This document shows positions 1-10,264 of a stretch of 64,000 bases of DNA, piece by piece. Numbering within the stretch: the stretch's first letter is position 1; every line of letters begins with the position of its first letter. The translations under genes and the position numbers were made by a program. This stretch comes from Actinomycetota bacterium (GTDB lineage Bacteria > Actinomycetota > Acidimicrobiia > Acidimicrobiales > Ilumatobacteraceae). The stretch lies in NCBI GenBank assembly GCA_016871395.1, contig VFYV01000003.1, forward strand, positions 62,001 through 126,000. The letters run 5' to 3'. Under the pieces are notes generated by a model. It worked only from the letters and a program-made list of their open reading frames with translations. It was not told where the DNA came from and searched no databases.

Positions 1-652
1 CGTGGGCACGTTGGGCATCGTCGACATGGACGAGGTCGACGCCAGCAATCTGCAGCGTCAGATCCTTCACAACATCGATCGCGTCGGAGACCGCAAAGTG
101 GATTCGGCCAAAAAGACGCTCACTTCGTTGAACCCCGACGTCGACGTGGTCACCTACGACACTCGTTTGTCGGCCGAGAACATCATGAGCATCATCTCGG
201 GCTACGACGTGATCGTCGACGGCGCCGACAACTTCCCCTCGCGGTATTTGCTGAATGACGCCAGCGTGAAGTTGGGCATTCCCGTCGTGCACGGCTCGAT
301 TTTCCGTTTCGAGGGAATGGTGTCGGTGTTTCACCCCCAGCAGGGTCCGACCTATCGCGACATGGTTCCCGAGCCGCCGCCGGCCGAACTGGCACCGTCG
401 TGTGCCGAAGCCGGCGTGCTCGGCGTGCTACCGGGCATCATCGGCTCGATTCAGGCGCTCGAGACCATCAAGATCCTGCTCGAACTGGGTGAGGGCTTGA
501 TCGGGCGGATTCTGGCGGTGGACACGACCGAGATGAGTTTCCGCACCTTCAAGTTGCGGGCCGATCCGACCAACCTGGTGACGTGGGCCAACCGCGACAA
601 GATCCAGGTGCGCGACCTCGACGGTTCGTGCGCACCGTGGATGAATCACTGA
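1..652 (+). CDS. moeB: ThiF/MoeB-family adenylyltransferase, 5' truncated by window edge, no C-terminal rhodanese domain
   Basis: Protein has DxDxVDxSNLxRQ-like 'DMDEVDASNLQRQILH', 'DGADNFPSRYLLND' and 'CAEAGVLGVLPGIIGSIQALETIK'; ORF open at window start; ends at WMNH without rhodanese. Confidence 0.85.
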   Translation, partial: VGTLGIVDMDEVDASNLQRQILHNIDRVGDRKVDSAKKTLTSLNPDVDVVTYDTRLSAENIMSIISGYDVIVDGADNFPSRYLLNDASVKLGIPVVHGSIFRFEGMVSVFHPQQGPTYRDMVPEPPPAELAPSCAEAGVLGVLPGIIGSIQALETIKILLELGEGLIGRILAVDTTEMSFRTFKLRADPTNLVTWANRDKIQVRDLDGSCAPWMNH

Positions 653-659
653 CGGTCAG

Positions 660-1496
660 TCAGGCGTCGAGTCTCTCGCGTTCCTGCACGACGACGCCGG
701 TCAGCACCAACGCCATGCCCACGAGGTCGATCGTCGTCGGGCGCTGATCGAGGGCGATGAAGGCCACCAAGGTGGCGGTCACGGGCAACAGCGCCAACAA
801 CACGCTGAACCGACGGACCGGGATACGTCGCAACACCGACTGGTCGATGCCGTACCCGATGGCGTTCGACATCACGCCGACGAGCATGCACAGCAGGATC
901 AGGTGGGGAGACGACCACACGGGACCACTCGACGGCGCACCGACGGGGGTGACGACCACGGCGCCGATCAACAAGCCGAATCCGAGTCCGGACACACCGC
1001 GATTCTGTTGGGCCACCTTGGACCCGATCACGATGTAGGTGGCCCACATGGCCGAGGCCAGGAAGATGAACAGCAATCCCAAAGGTTCGCCGTCGAGTTC
1101 CACGCCCGACAGGACGGCTACGCCCGCGGCGGCCAGCACCAATGCCAGCGCGTTGCGTCGCGAACGTGTTCGCACTGCGGCCACCGAGATGGGGCCGATG
1201 AACTCGATGGCCACCCCCTTGCCCAAGGGCAGGCGATCGATGGCCAAATAAAAGAACGTGTTCATCGACGCGGTCGCCACACCGAAAACGGTCATGGCCA
1301 CGAAATCAGCGCGGCTCCACGGTCGCCGCAGATGACGCCCCGACACCAACAGCACCGCGATGGCGGCACCGAACACCCGCAACCAGGCCACGGTGGCGGG
1401 GTCGACCCGATCGAACAGATCGATGGCGATGACGGCACCGACGTATTGCGCGATTGCGCTCAAGACGAAGAGAGCCTCCGGCGAGGCCGTGGCCAT
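660..1496 (-). CDS. EamA/RhtA-family (DMT superfamily) transporter
   Basis: Ten-TM-like hydrophobic protein with EamA-type repeats ('PLGKGVAIEFIGPISVA'); likely start at MATASPEALF, since the ORF extension overlaps the neighbouring aldolase gene. Confidence 0.8.
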   Translation of the reverse strand: MATASPEALFVLSAIAQYVGAVIAIDLFDRVDPATVAWLRVFGAAIAVLLVSGRHLRRPWSRADFVAMTVFGVATASMNTFFYLAIDRLPLGKGVAIEFIGPISVAAVRTRSRRNALALVLAAAGVAVLSGVELDGEPLGLLFIFLASAMWATYIVIGSKVAQQNRGVSGLGFGLLIGAVVVTPVGAPSSGPVWSSPHLILLCMLVGVMSNAIGYGIDQSVLRRIPVRRFSVLLALLPVTATLVAFIALDQRPTTIDLVGMALVLTGVVVQERERLDA

Positions 1497-1543
1497 GAAG
1501 TGCCCGACGGGGGAGTCGGGTACGGGGGAGGGGTCGACGGAGG

Positions 1544-2347
1544 TCAGTCGAACAGTTCGGGATCGGTGCGGCAGATCTCCTGCCACAGCGGTTGGAACTG
1601 GAACCAGCCGGCCAGTGAATGCCCGGTCTGGTCACGCGTGTACGAGGCGTACTCGGGTTTGATTTTCTTGGGCGTGCCGGCGGCCATGGCGAGCAACTGA
1701 GCCTGACACGAGCGATCCATCGACAAGAACCAGAACGCGGCTTCCTCGACGGTGCTGCCCACGGTGAACAAGCCGTGGTTCTGATGGATGGCCGCCTTGC
1801 CTGTCGGGAACATCGACGCCAACTCCTTACCGGCGTCGACGTCGAACACCACGGCGCCACCCTGCTCGGAGATCACCACGTGATCCTCGTAGAAGATGCA
1901 GGCATCCTGGGTGATGGGGTCGAGGGGAATACCCAACGAACTGAAGGCCTTGCCGTGCACCGAATGCGCGTGGGCGGCCGAGACGACGTCGGGTCGAGCT
2001 GCGTGAATGGCCGAGTGAATCACGAAGGCCGCCCGATTGACGGGAAGTTCACCCACCACGACCTCGCCGTGATGATTCACCAGCAGTAGATCGCTCACGC
2101 GCATGTGACGGAAACTGAGACCGAAGGGGTTGACCCAGAAGTGGTCGGGCTTCTCAGGGTCGCGCACGGTGATGTGTCCGGCCACGCCCTCGCCGAAGCC
2201 CAGGCGACCGAAGATGCGCAAGGCCCCGGCCAGACGCGATTTGCGATAGGCGCGCTCCTCCTCGACGGTGTTGAACGAGGGCATCGTCAGCAAGTTGGTG
2301 TTGCCGCCTTGGGCGGCGACGAGAGGTGATTCGGCGTTGGTGGTCAC
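1544..2347 (-). CDS. class II aldolase/adducin family protein
   Basis: 'GFGEGVAGHITVRDPE', 'HAHSVHGKAFSSLG', 'NHGLFTVGSTVEEA' motifs; likely GTG start at 2347. Confidence 0.85.
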   Translation of the reverse strand: MTTNAESPLVAAQGGNTNLLTMPSFNTVEEERAYRKSRLAGALRIFGRLGFGEGVAGHITVRDPEKPDHFWVNPFGLSFRHMRVSDLLLVNHHGEVVVGELPVNRAAFVIHSAIHAARPDVVSAAHAHSVHGKAFSSLGIPLDPITQDACIFYEDHVVISEQGGAVVFDVDAGKELASMFPTGKAAIHQNHGLFTVGSTVEEAAFWFLSMDRSCQAQLLAMAAGTPKKIKPEYASYTRDQTGHSLAGWFQFQPLWQEICRTDPELFD

Positions 2348-2435
2348 GGGCCAAAGACTAGACCCGATACGGCGCGTCACCCACCAGGGTCCGTGACGAG
2401 CGGGACGGTGGGCCCGGTGGTGGCACAATCGTCCC

Positions 2436-2819
2436 ATGAACCTGGAGATCGCCCCCGCCGGCATCGCCCCGACCGCTGCCAACTACGCGCACGCGATCCT
2501 GAGCGTCGGACCTTCACGACTTCTGCACACGTCGGGGATCGTGCCGATAGCCGTCGATGGAACGGTGCCCTCCGATCTGGCCGAGCAGGCGGCCACGGTG
2601 TGGCTCAACGTTCGGGCCATTCTCGAACAGGCCGAGATGAAGGTGACCGATATCGTCTCGGTGACCACCTATGTCGTGGTCGGCGAACCACTGGCCCCGG
2701 TGATGGCGGCTCGGGATTCCGCGCTCGGCGCACATCGCGCCGCCAGCACGTTGATCACCGTTCCCGCGTTGGCGCGCGCGGAATGGCGAATGGAGATCGC
2801 CCTGGTCGCGGCGGGCTGA
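2436..2819 (+). CDS. RidA (YjgF/UK114) family protein
   Basis: 'LLHTSGIVPIAVDGTVP...QAATVWLNVRAILEQAEMKVTDIVSVTTYV' is RidA-like. Confidence 0.8.
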   Translation: MNLEIAPAGIAPTAANYAHAILSVGPSRLLHTSGIVPIAVDGTVPSDLAEQAATVWLNVRAILEQAEMKVTDIVSVTTYVVVGEPLAPVMAARDSALGAHRAASTLITVPALARAEWRMEIALVAAG

Positions 2820-2897
2820 GGCCGCGGTTCGGCTCGGTATCGGGTCGCGTGGCGCCGAGATAGATGACGGACGGGTTCGCCCCGTACAGTCGAGTTC

Positions 2898-4472
2898 ATG
2901 AGTGACGACATCCGCACCGACTCCGGTATCGAAATCAAGGCCTTGTACACCGCGGCCGACTTGGCCGGCTTCGATGCCGCCGCACAACTGGGTGAGCCGG
3001 GCAAACCCCCGTACACGCGGGGCGTGTACCCCACCATGTACCGCGGCAAGTTGTGGACGATGCGCCAATACGCCGGCTTCGGTACGGCGGAATCCACCAA
3101 CGAGCGATTCAAGTTCCTCCTCGGCGCCGGACAGACCGGCTTGTCGTGCGCCTTCGACCTTCCGACCCAGATGGGGTACGACTCGGATCATCCTCGCGCT
3201 GAGGGCGAGGTGGGCAAGGTGGGCGTGGCCATCGACTCGATGGCCGACATGCGTCTGTTGCTGAAGGACCTGCCCCTCGACAAAGTCACCACGTCGATGA
3301 CCATCAACTCCACCGGCGCGATTCTGCTGCTCATGTACGAACTGGTGGCCGAGGAGCAGGGCGTGCCCTCCACGTCCATCAGCGGGACCATTCAGAACGA
3401 CTTGTTGAAGGAATACATCGCCCGCGGTACGTACGTGTACCCGCCACGGCCGAGCATGCGCATCATCACCGACATCTTCGAGTACTGCGCCAAGCACGTC
3501 CCGAAGTGGAACACCATCTCCATCTCCGGATACCACATTCGTGAGGCCGGATCGACGGCGGTGCAGGAGATCGCTTTCACCATCGCCAACGGCATCGCCT
3601 ACGTCGAAGCCGCCATCGACGCCGGACTCGACGTGGACGACTTTGCCCCGCGCTTGTCCTTCTTCTGGAACGCGCACAACAATTTCTTCGAGGAGGTGGC
3701 CAAGTTCCGAGCCGCCCGTCGCATCTGGTACCGCCTCATGAACGATCGTTTCGGGGCCAAGAAAGAGTCCAGCAAGTTGCTCCGGTTCCACACCCAGACC
3801 GGTGGCAGCACACTCACGGCCCAGCAACCCGAGAACAACATCGTTCGTGTGGCTCTGCAGAGCATGGCCGCGGTGATGGGTGGAACCCAGAGCCTCCACA
3901 CGAACGGTTTCGACGAGGCGCTCAGCCTTCCGACGGAACGCGCCGCGCGCATCGCGCTGCGCACCCAGCAGATCATCGGTTACGAGAGTGGCATCGCCGA
4001 CACCCCCGATCCGATGGCTGGCAGCTACCTGGTCGAGAGCCTCACCGATGAGATCGAGCGTTTGGCCCTGGAGTACATCACGCGCATCGATGAGATGGGT
4101 GGTGCGGTCGCGGCCATCGAGGCCGGCTATCAGATGGACGAGATCGAGCAGGCCGCCTACGAGTACGCCAAATCGATCGACGACGACCAGCGTGTCATCG
4201 TCGGTGTCAACAAGTTCGGCGTCGACGACGACCCCGAGCCCGAGGTGTTCCCGATCGATCCCGCCCTCGAGCGGGGACAAAAGAATCGTCTTGGTGACTA
4301 CAAGGCCGCGCGCGACCAAGCCAAGGTGAAAGCGACCCTCGACGCGGTGGTCGATGCGGCCAAAACCAGTGACAACCTCTTGTACCCGATGAAGGAGGCG
4401 TTGCGAGCCGGTGCCACCCTGGGCGAGATCAGCAATGCTCTGCGCGAGGTGTTCGGGATCTACCAGCCCTGA
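2898..4472 (+). CDS. methylmalonyl-CoA mutase family, large (catalytic) subunit without B12-binding domain
   Basis: '[16 protein letters not shown]', '[15 protein letters not shown]', '[17 protein letters not shown]', '[20 protein letters not shown]'; 524 aa, ends before a cobalamin-binding domain. Confidence 0.93.
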   Translation: MSDDIRTDSGIEIKALYTAADLAGFDAAAQLGEPGKPPYTRGVYPTMYRGKLWTMRQYAGFGTAESTNERFKFLLGAGQTGLSCAFDLPTQMGYDSDHPRAEGEVGKVGVAIDSMADMRLLLKDLPLDKVTTSMTINSTGAILLLMYELVAEEQGVPSTSISGTIQNDLLKEYIARGTYVYPPRPSMRIITDIFEYCAKHVPKWNTISISGYHIREAGSTAVQEIAFTIANGIAYVEAAIDAGLDVDDFAPRLSFFWNAHNNFFEEVAKFRAARRIWYRLMNDRFGAKKESSKLLRFHTQTGGSTLTAQQPENNIVRVALQSMAAVMGGTQSLHTNGFDEALSLPTERAARIALRTQQIIGYESGIADTPDPMAGSYLVESLTDEIERLALEYITRIDEMGGAVAAIEAGYQMDEIEQAAYEYAKSIDDDQRVIVGVNKFGVDDDPEPEVFPIDPALERGQKNRLGDYKAARDQAKVKATLDAVVDAAKTSDNLLYPMKEALRAGATLGEISNALREVFGIYQP

Positions 4473-5036
4473 TCAATCCGAGATCCGCGTGATGAGTGGT
4501 GCCGGTCGAGTCGGCGTCTCCATCGACGTGGCTTCGTACCCGACATAGAAGATTCCCGCGATGTGAGTACCGCGCTCGAAACCGGCGAACTCGGCCACCG
4601 CCTCGTGCGAGCCTTTGGGACACGAGCCCCAATACGTGGCTATTCCGCGCGCGGTGGCGGCCAGCATCAGATTCTGGGCCGCCGCCGCCGCGGCATCTCG
4701 GTTCTCGGCGGTGCGCTCATCGGAGTCGCCGGGAATCGATCCGATGATCAAGATGTTCGGGGTGCGCTCGTACTTGGTGAGGGCCTTGGTGACCTTGGCC
4801 GGGTCGTCGCCGTGGGCGGCCATGGCGTTCGACACCACGTGGCCGAGTCGGGACCGACCGGCACCGACGACCGACGCGAAGCGCCAAGGCCAGGTGCGCT
4901 TGTGGTTGGGGGCCCAAGTGGCCAGTTCACACAGTTCGGTGATGATGCGCTCGGCAACCGGTCGCTCGCGGTCGACGAACATGTTGGTGCGACGCGCCCG
5001 GATGACGTGGTCGATGGCGGCAGGATCGGCACTCAC
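4473..5036 (-). CDS. nitroreductase family protein
   Basis: 'RRTNMFVDRERPVAERIITELCELATWAPNHKRTWPWRF' and 'NLMLAATARGIATYWGS'; GTG start overlapping the upstream stop (GTGA). Confidence 0.8.
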   Translation of the reverse strand: MSADPAAIDHVIRARRTNMFVDRERPVAERIITELCELATWAPNHKRTWPWRFASVVGAGRSRLGHVVSNAMAAHGDDPAKVTKALTKYERTPNILIIGSIPGDSDERTAENRDAAAAAAQNLMLAATARGIATYWGSCPKGSHEAVAEFAGFERGTHIAGIFYVGYEATSMETPTRPAPLITRISD

Positions 5037-5509
5037 GGCGCGAATCGATCGGCGAGCCGCTTCAAGGTCTTCTCGATCGAGACACGGTTCTTGTCGGGGT
5101 AGTTCATGACCCGCATCATCAACGGGGACCTCGAGCCGTTCCAATCGAATTGCTCAGTGACCATCGTGCCACCGTCGACGGGTTCGAGGATGTAGCGCCA
5201 CACGTGTCCACCGAAGTGGCGCCAAGCGATGCGCCGTGGTTCGTCGAACTCCACGACCTCGTTGGTGATCTTGTACTTCAACCCGATTTTCATGTCCATG
5301 CCGAACTTGGCGCCCAACGACAGTCTTTCGGGAGCCGTCGACGAGGCGTTCTGAACGGAGCCCGATCCATCGATCTCACCGTGTTTGGACGGATCGGCGA
5401 GGAGATCGAAGATGGAGGACGCATCGGCGTTCACCTTCATGGTCACGGAGACGATTTTGTTCGCATCGGCTTTCCGGGGTTCTGAACTCGACATGACTTG
5501 CTCCTTCAA
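5033..5509 (-). CDS. SRPBCC (START/Bet v1-like) family protein
   Basis: '[31 protein letters not shown]...' typical polyketide-cyclase/SRPBCC; TTG start or internal ATG (MSSSEP). Confidence 0.75.
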   Translation of the reverse strand: MKEQVMSSSEPRKADANKIVSVTMKVNADASSIFDLLADPSKHGEIDGSGSVQNASSTAPERLSLGAKFGMDMKIGLKYKITNEVVEFDEPRRIAWRHFGGHVWRYILEPVDGGTMVTEQFDWNGSRSPLMMRVMNYPDKNRVSIEKTLKRLADRFAP

Positions 5510-6756
5510 TGAGTGTTGGTGAGGTGGGCGTACACGGCATCGGCCGCTCGACGACCCGAGAACAACGCCCCCTGGATGGACGCGGTGTCGCGGTGGTCTC
5601 CGGCCACGAAGATGTTGTCACGCAAACGGACTCGTTTCTTCGGCGAGAAGGGCGGGCTTTGGTCGGGTTGTCCATGGGCGATGCGGTACGTGCGCAGATG
5701 GGTCCACGACCGAGCCCGGGGCCCGAACATCCGCGCCATCTGCTCGCGCACGGTGGCCTCGAGGCCGTCTTGCAGAGGCCCCGGAACAGCGGCCGCGATC
5801 AGGTGACGGCCCGCGGGTGCGTAACACCCGCTGATGTTGCTCATCACTGCGATGTTCAGGGCCGGACCAGCGGCCGAACCATCGAGGATGATGTACCGTG
5901 AAGCGCTGGGGGCCTCGTCGGCGGCGAAGTAGACGCAGGACACCGAACGCGAACGGACCGCCGGCAATCCGAGCAACGATGCCGCGGCCGGGCCCTCGGT
6001 GGCCACCAGCACCGCACGCGCGTCGATGTGTCGCCCCGCCACCTCGACGCCATCGGAGTGAATCGCGGTCACCGGGGTCGACAGGTGAATCGATCGGGCG
6101 TCGATGCGGCCGGCCAGTTGTGCCGGGATGGCACCCATTCCCTGCGCGGGAACGGCCGCGTCACCCTGGCTGAGCATGCGGAACACCACGTCGAACATGC
6201 GTCGGGAAGCGTCGAGGTGCGGGTCCAGTTGGATGCCGCCGACCAGGGGAGTGAAGAAACACCGCAGCATTCGCTCGGAGAATCCGGCCCCGCGGAGCAT
6301 CTCGGCGGTGGTCATGTCCTCGCCGCGCAACAGTTGCGATCCGTCTCCCCGTCGAACCCGCGAGCGCAGCACCGCGATTCGGCCCTTGTCGAGAGGCGTG
6401 CCAACGGGCGCCGTGGCGGTGGCGAGCAAGGTCGACGGTTTGCGGAAAGGATCCGACACGGTGTACCCACGCCCGCCCATCCAGACCAACGCGCCGGGAT
6501 CGAAAGCCCGAAGATCGAGCGCATCCACGTCGAATTGGACTTTCAGTTCCGGATACGCGGTGAGTAGCACTTGGAAGCCTCGATCGAGGAGGAAGCCGTC
6601 GACACGGTCGGTGCGCACGCGACCCCCGACTCCGTCTGAGGCCTCGAGCACCGTGACCTCGAGACCCCGCTCGTGGAGCAGTCGAGCCGCTGACAATCCG
6701 GCCAAACCGGCTCCCACCACCACCACGTCGCAACGCTCGGGTAACGGAGCGGCCAT
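5506..6756 (-). CDS. FAD-dependent oxidoreductase (amine oxidase/protoporphyrinogen-oxidase-like)
   Basis: N-terminal '[41 protein letters not shown]'; C-terminal '[26 protein letters not shown]'. Confidence 0.88.
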   Translation of the reverse strand: MAAPLPERCDVVVVGAGLAGLSAARLLHERGLEVTVLEASDGVGGRVRTDRVDGFLLDRGFQVLLTAYPELKVQFDVDALDLRAFDPGALVWMGGRGYTVSDPFRKPSTLLATATAPVGTPLDKGRIAVLRSRVRRGDGSQLLRGEDMTTAEMLRGAGFSERMLRCFFTPLVGGIQLDPHLDASRRMFDVVFRMLSQGDAAVPAQGMGAIPAQLAGRIDARSIHLSTPVTAIHSDGVEVAGRHIDARAVLVATEGPAAASLLGLPAVRSRSVSCVYFAADEAPSASRYIILDGSAAGPALNIAVMSNISGCYAPAGRHLIAAAVPGPLQDGLEATVREQMARMFGPRARSWTHLRTYRIAHGQPDQSPPFSPKKRVRLRDNIFVAGDHRDTASIQGALFSGRRAADAVYAHLTNTH

Positions 6757-6757
6757 G

Positions 6758-7663
6758 TCAGCGCTTCAGAAGATGACGCAGCGCGGTTTCGAGATCGCCA
6801 TGAATGAACGAATAACCGCTCGACGCGAGAACTCCGGGCATCACTTTTTGCCCCGTGAACAAGAGCGCATCGGCCAACTCGCCACCGAGCAGCAGGCGGG
6901 GTCCGAAAGAGGGAACGGGCAACAACGCCGGCCGCTTGAGAACTTTGGCGAGCACGCGCGTGAACTCGGCCTGGGTGGTCGGCGTGGGGGCGGTCAGGTT
7001 GACGGCGCCGCTGACGTCGGTACGCAAGAGGTGGTCGATCGCCGACACTTCATCGTCGATCGAGATCCAACTCTGCCACTGGCGTCCCGAGCCCATCCGA
7101 CCTCCGGCGCCCAGCTTGAACAACGGCAACAACTTCTTGAGAGCTCCTCCCGCGGGGCTGAGCACGATGCCGGTGCGCAAGTAGGCGGTGCGAATTCCCG
7201 CCGCCACGGCCGGGGCGGCGCTTTGCTCCCATCGGACGCACACGTCGGCGAGGAAACCCGTTCCCGCAGCCGACGACTCGTCGAACTCGGTGTCGAGAGA
7301 TTCTCCGTAGTAACCGATGGCCGAACCGGACAACAAGACGCGCGGGCCGTCGGCGAGGCTCGCCATCGCCGATGCCAAGAGAGCGGTGCTCTTGGTGCGA
7401 CTGTCGAGGATTTGGCGCTTGTAGTCGTCGGTCCAACGCTTGTCGCCGATGCCGGCGCCAGCCAGGTGCACCACCGCGTCGACGCCCTTCAAACGATCGG
7501 CATCGATGCGGCCCACCGCCGGATCCCAGGCGATCGTCGAATCCGAACTGGTCCCGGTGCGGGTGAATCGGACGACGCGATCGCCGGCGGACGTCAGGCG
7601 CGAGGCAAGAGCAGAGCCGATGAGACCACTGGCTCCGGTGATGGCGATTGTTCGCGTGACCAT
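6758..7663 (-). CDS. TIGR01777-type NAD-dependent epimerase (YfcH-like)
   Basis: '[28 protein letters not shown]', '[26 protein letters not shown]', 'SGSAIGYYG'. Confidence 0.88.
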   Translation of the reverse strand: MVTRTIAITGASGLIGSALASRLTSAGDRVVRFTRTGTSSDSTIAWDPAVGRIDADRLKGVDAVVHLAGAGIGDKRWTDDYKRQILDSRTKSTALLASAMASLADGPRVLLSGSAIGYYGESLDTEFDESSAAGTGFLADVCVRWEQSAAPAVAAGIRTAYLRTGIVLSPAGGALKKLLPLFKLGAGGRMGSGRQWQSWISIDDEVSAIDHLLRTDVSGAVNLTAPTPTTQAEFTRVLAKVLKRPALLPVPSFGPRLLLGGELADALLFTGQKVMPGVLASSGYSFIHGDLETALRHLLKR

Positions 7664-7719
7664 GACGTCAGGCTACGACCGTGGTGGGCTCGGTGAGAGA
7701 CCGGAGCGAATCGTGACGT

Positions 7720-9669
7720 CTAGATCTCGACGTGCGAACCGACCTCGAAGATCTGGTCCCTGGGCAGGTTGAAGAAGCGACCGGCGCTGTCAGCACCGCG
7801 ATTGAGTAGCACGAACAGTTGCTCGGCTAGCGGGTTCATGCCCGGTGCCTTGCCGGCGACGATCGATTCGTGACCGAGGAAGAACGTGGCATGCTCGGGG
7901 TCGAAGTCGAAGCCGCGTTCGTGGATATCCGAAAGCGCGGCGATCACGTCGGGTTCCTCCATGAAGCCGAAGCGCAGGAGGATCTGGAACACCCCGGGCT
8001 CCACCTTGGTGACAACGGTTCGCTCGCGGGGATCCACGCGGGGGATCTCGGCGGTTTGCACGGCGACGATCAGCGTGCACTTGTGCAGAACCTTGTTGTG
8101 CTTGAGGTTGTTGACCAGTGCCGGTGGAGCCTTTCCCAAGTCCTTGAACATGAAAACCGCGGTGCCGGCTACGCGGGCCACGTCCACGTGCTCGTCCAGT
8201 ACTTCGACGATCGGACGCTCGCCGCGGTTGATGCGGGCCGCCACCAGTTGGCGACCACGATGCCAAGTCGTCATCTGCACCAAGAGCACGATGGCCACGG
8301 CCAACGGGAACCAACCGCCGTGCGGGATCTTGGGGATGTTGGCCCCGAGGAATGCTGCGTCGACGGTGGCGAGGGGAATGCACACCGCCAACGCCTTCCA
8401 GTTCGACCAACCCCACCGCTTGCGACACACCTCGTAGAACAGCAACGTGGTGACCAGCATCGTGGATGTGACGGCGATTCCGTAGGCCGATGCGAGTGAC
8501 TTGGATGATCGGAACACCACCACGAGTCCGATACAGCCGATCATGAGCAACCAATTCACGAGGGGCACATAGACCTGACCCCGCTGCGTGGACGAGGTGT
8601 GCCGGATCTTCACGCGCGGCAGGTAATCCAACTGAACCGCCTGCACCGTGAGCGAGAACGCGCCGGAGATGAGGGCTTGGGAGGCGATGACGGTGGCCAA
8701 GGTGGCCAACACGACCAACGGCAACACTCCCCATTCGGGGGCCATCTTGAAAAGGGGGCGTTCGACCGCCTCGGGATCGTTCAAGATGAGAGAGGCCTGT
8801 CCGAAATAGTTGAGCAGCAGTCCGGGAAGCACGATTCCGTACCAACTCCACATGATGGGGCGACGACCGAAGTGGCCCATGTCGGCGTACAGAGCCTCAC
8901 CGCCGGTCACCACGAGGAAGATCGAACCCAACGTCAGGAACGACTTCATGGGTGATTCGGCGAAAAAGTCCAACGCGTACACCGGGTTGACGGCCTTCAG
9001 GACGCTCGCGTCCTCCAACAGTTGAGCGAGGCCGAGCAAGCCGAGGACCGTGAACCACACCATCATCACCGGACCGAAGATGCGTCCGATGCCGGCAGTT
9101 CCACGCCTCTGCACGAGGAACAGCACGGCCAGGATGACCACTGCAGCGGGGATGATGAGGTCATCGAGGGCGGAGGTGGCCTCTTTGACGCCCTCCACGG
9201 CACTCAGCACCGAGATCGCCGGCGTGATGAGTCCGTCCCCGTAGAGCAGTGCCGTGCCGAAAACTCCGAGGCCGACGACGATACGACCCCGGCCCTTCAG
9301 GGTGCCTTTGGGCATCACCATCGCGGTGAGGGCGAGGATTCCGCCCTCGCCGCGATTGTCGGCTTTCATCACGAAGGTGAGGTACTTGATGGAGATGATG
9401 ATCACGAGGGACCAAAAGGCCAATGACGCCACTCCGAAGGGGTACACGGGGTTCGACGCGTCGAGTTTCTGGTGATCGAACGCTTCTCGGAACGCGTACA
9501 AGGGCGAGGTGCCGATGTCGCCGTACACGATGCCCAGTGCGCCGAGCGCGAGAGCGCCCGTGCCCGCCTTGTGTCCGCCGTGTTGACCGTCGCCCACTGG
9601 GTCGGCGTCGGACACGGGGGAGTCGACGGATTCGCTTGAGTCGTTCGCCGACTCGCGTTCGAATGTCAC
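7720..9669 (-). CDS. kup: KUP-family potassium uptake protein
   Basis: 'ALGALGIVYGDIGTSPLYAFREAF', 'GEGGILALTAMVMP', 'GTALLYGDGLITPAISVLSAVEGV'. Confidence 0.95.
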   Translation of the reverse strand: MTFERESANDSSESVDSPVSDADPVGDGQHGGHKAGTGALALGALGIVYGDIGTSPLYAFREAFDHQKLDASNPVYPFGVASLAFWSLVIIISIKYLTFVMKADNRGEGGILALTAMVMPKGTLKGRGRIVVGLGVFGTALLYGDGLITPAISVLSAVEGVKEATSALDDLIIPAAVVILAVLFLVQRRGTAGIGRIFGPVMMVWFTVLGLLGLAQLLEDASVLKAVNPVYALDFFAESPMKSFLTLGSIFLVVTGGEALYADMGHFGRRPIMWSWYGIVLPGLLLNYFGQASLILNDPEAVERPLFKMAPEWGVLPLVVLATLATVIASQALISGAFSLTVQAVQLDYLPRVKIRHTSSTQRGQVYVPLVNWLLMIGCIGLVVVFRSSKSLASAYGIAVTSTMLVTTLLFYEVCRKRWGWSNWKALAVCIPLATVDAAFLGANIPKIPHGGWFPLAVAIVLLVQMTTWHRGRQLVAARINRGERPIVEVLDEHVDVARVAGTAVFMFKDLGKAPPALVNNLKHNKVLHKCTLIVAVQTAEIPRVDPRERTVVTKVEPGVFQILLRFGFMEEPDVIAALSDIHERGFDFDPEHATFFLGHESIVAGKAPGMNPLAEQLFVLLNRGADSAGRFFNLPRDQIFEVGSHVEI

Positions 9670-9729
9670 GAGATGATGCTAACCACGTGGTGAGTCGCGC
9701 GGTCGTCTCGGGCTCTAGCCTGCAGAGTC

Positions 9730-10158
9730 GTGAAGACCCGCACTTTGCTGTTGTTGTCGGTCGGATGCGGACTTCTGATCGTGTTGGCCGGCGGGATCAA
9801 ACTCTTCCAGGTAGCCTCGGATCGCACCGACGTTCCGGTCCTGGAGTTGGGCGATGAGGCGTTGATCGGCGACATGTCGGTGATGGTGAGCACTATCGAA
9901 GGCACCTCATCGGGGGTCGAGGTCGCCGTCGAGATGTCGGGAGTGTCCGGTGCGGCAGTTCTCGAGGGTTGGTCTTTGTTGGGTGACGGTGAACTGAGCG
10001 AACCCACGGCGGCGGTTTTCGAGGGTGCGTGCGATGCCACAACCGTCGTCCCCGACGGCGGCGTCGAAATCCGGTGCACCTTACGCTTTCCAGCGGTCGA
10101 GGCCGCTCAGTACGTGGCCTATCAGCGAGGTGGGGAGTTGCGTCGCTGGGCCCCCTGA
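9730..10158 (+). CDS. hypothetical membrane-anchored/secreted protein
   Basis: GTG start, N-terminal hydrophobic segment 'LLLLSVGCGLLIVLAGG', no recognised domain; divergent from kup. Confidence 0.55.
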   Translation: MKTRTLLLLSVGCGLLIVLAGGIKLFQVASDRTDVPVLELGDEALIGDMSVMVSTIEGTSSGVEVAVEMSGVSGAAVLEGWSLLGDGELSEPTAAVFEGACDATTVVPDGGVEIRCTLRFPAVEAAQYVAYQRGGELRRWAP

Positions 10159-10264
10159 GTCGGCGGCGAATCGTCGGATTCGGCGCATGAAATGGGTCAT
10201 GAGCCCCGTGGCCCGACCCGACTGACGGCTACCGTTGTTCACGCACAGCGCCACGGGCGCGAAG

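Noticed and set aside
2514-4319. 601-aa minus-strand ORF opposite the methylmalonyl-CoA mutase gene
   Set aside because: Mirror reading of a strongly conserved mutase gene in high-GC DNA; low-complexity composition and no motifs.
4473-5036. Nitroreductase-family gene considered as BluB (dimethylbenzimidazole synthase), given the cobalamin genes in the window
   Set aside because: Sequence looks like YdjA-type nitroreductase, and it is 40 kb from the cob genes; no specific BluB motif seen.
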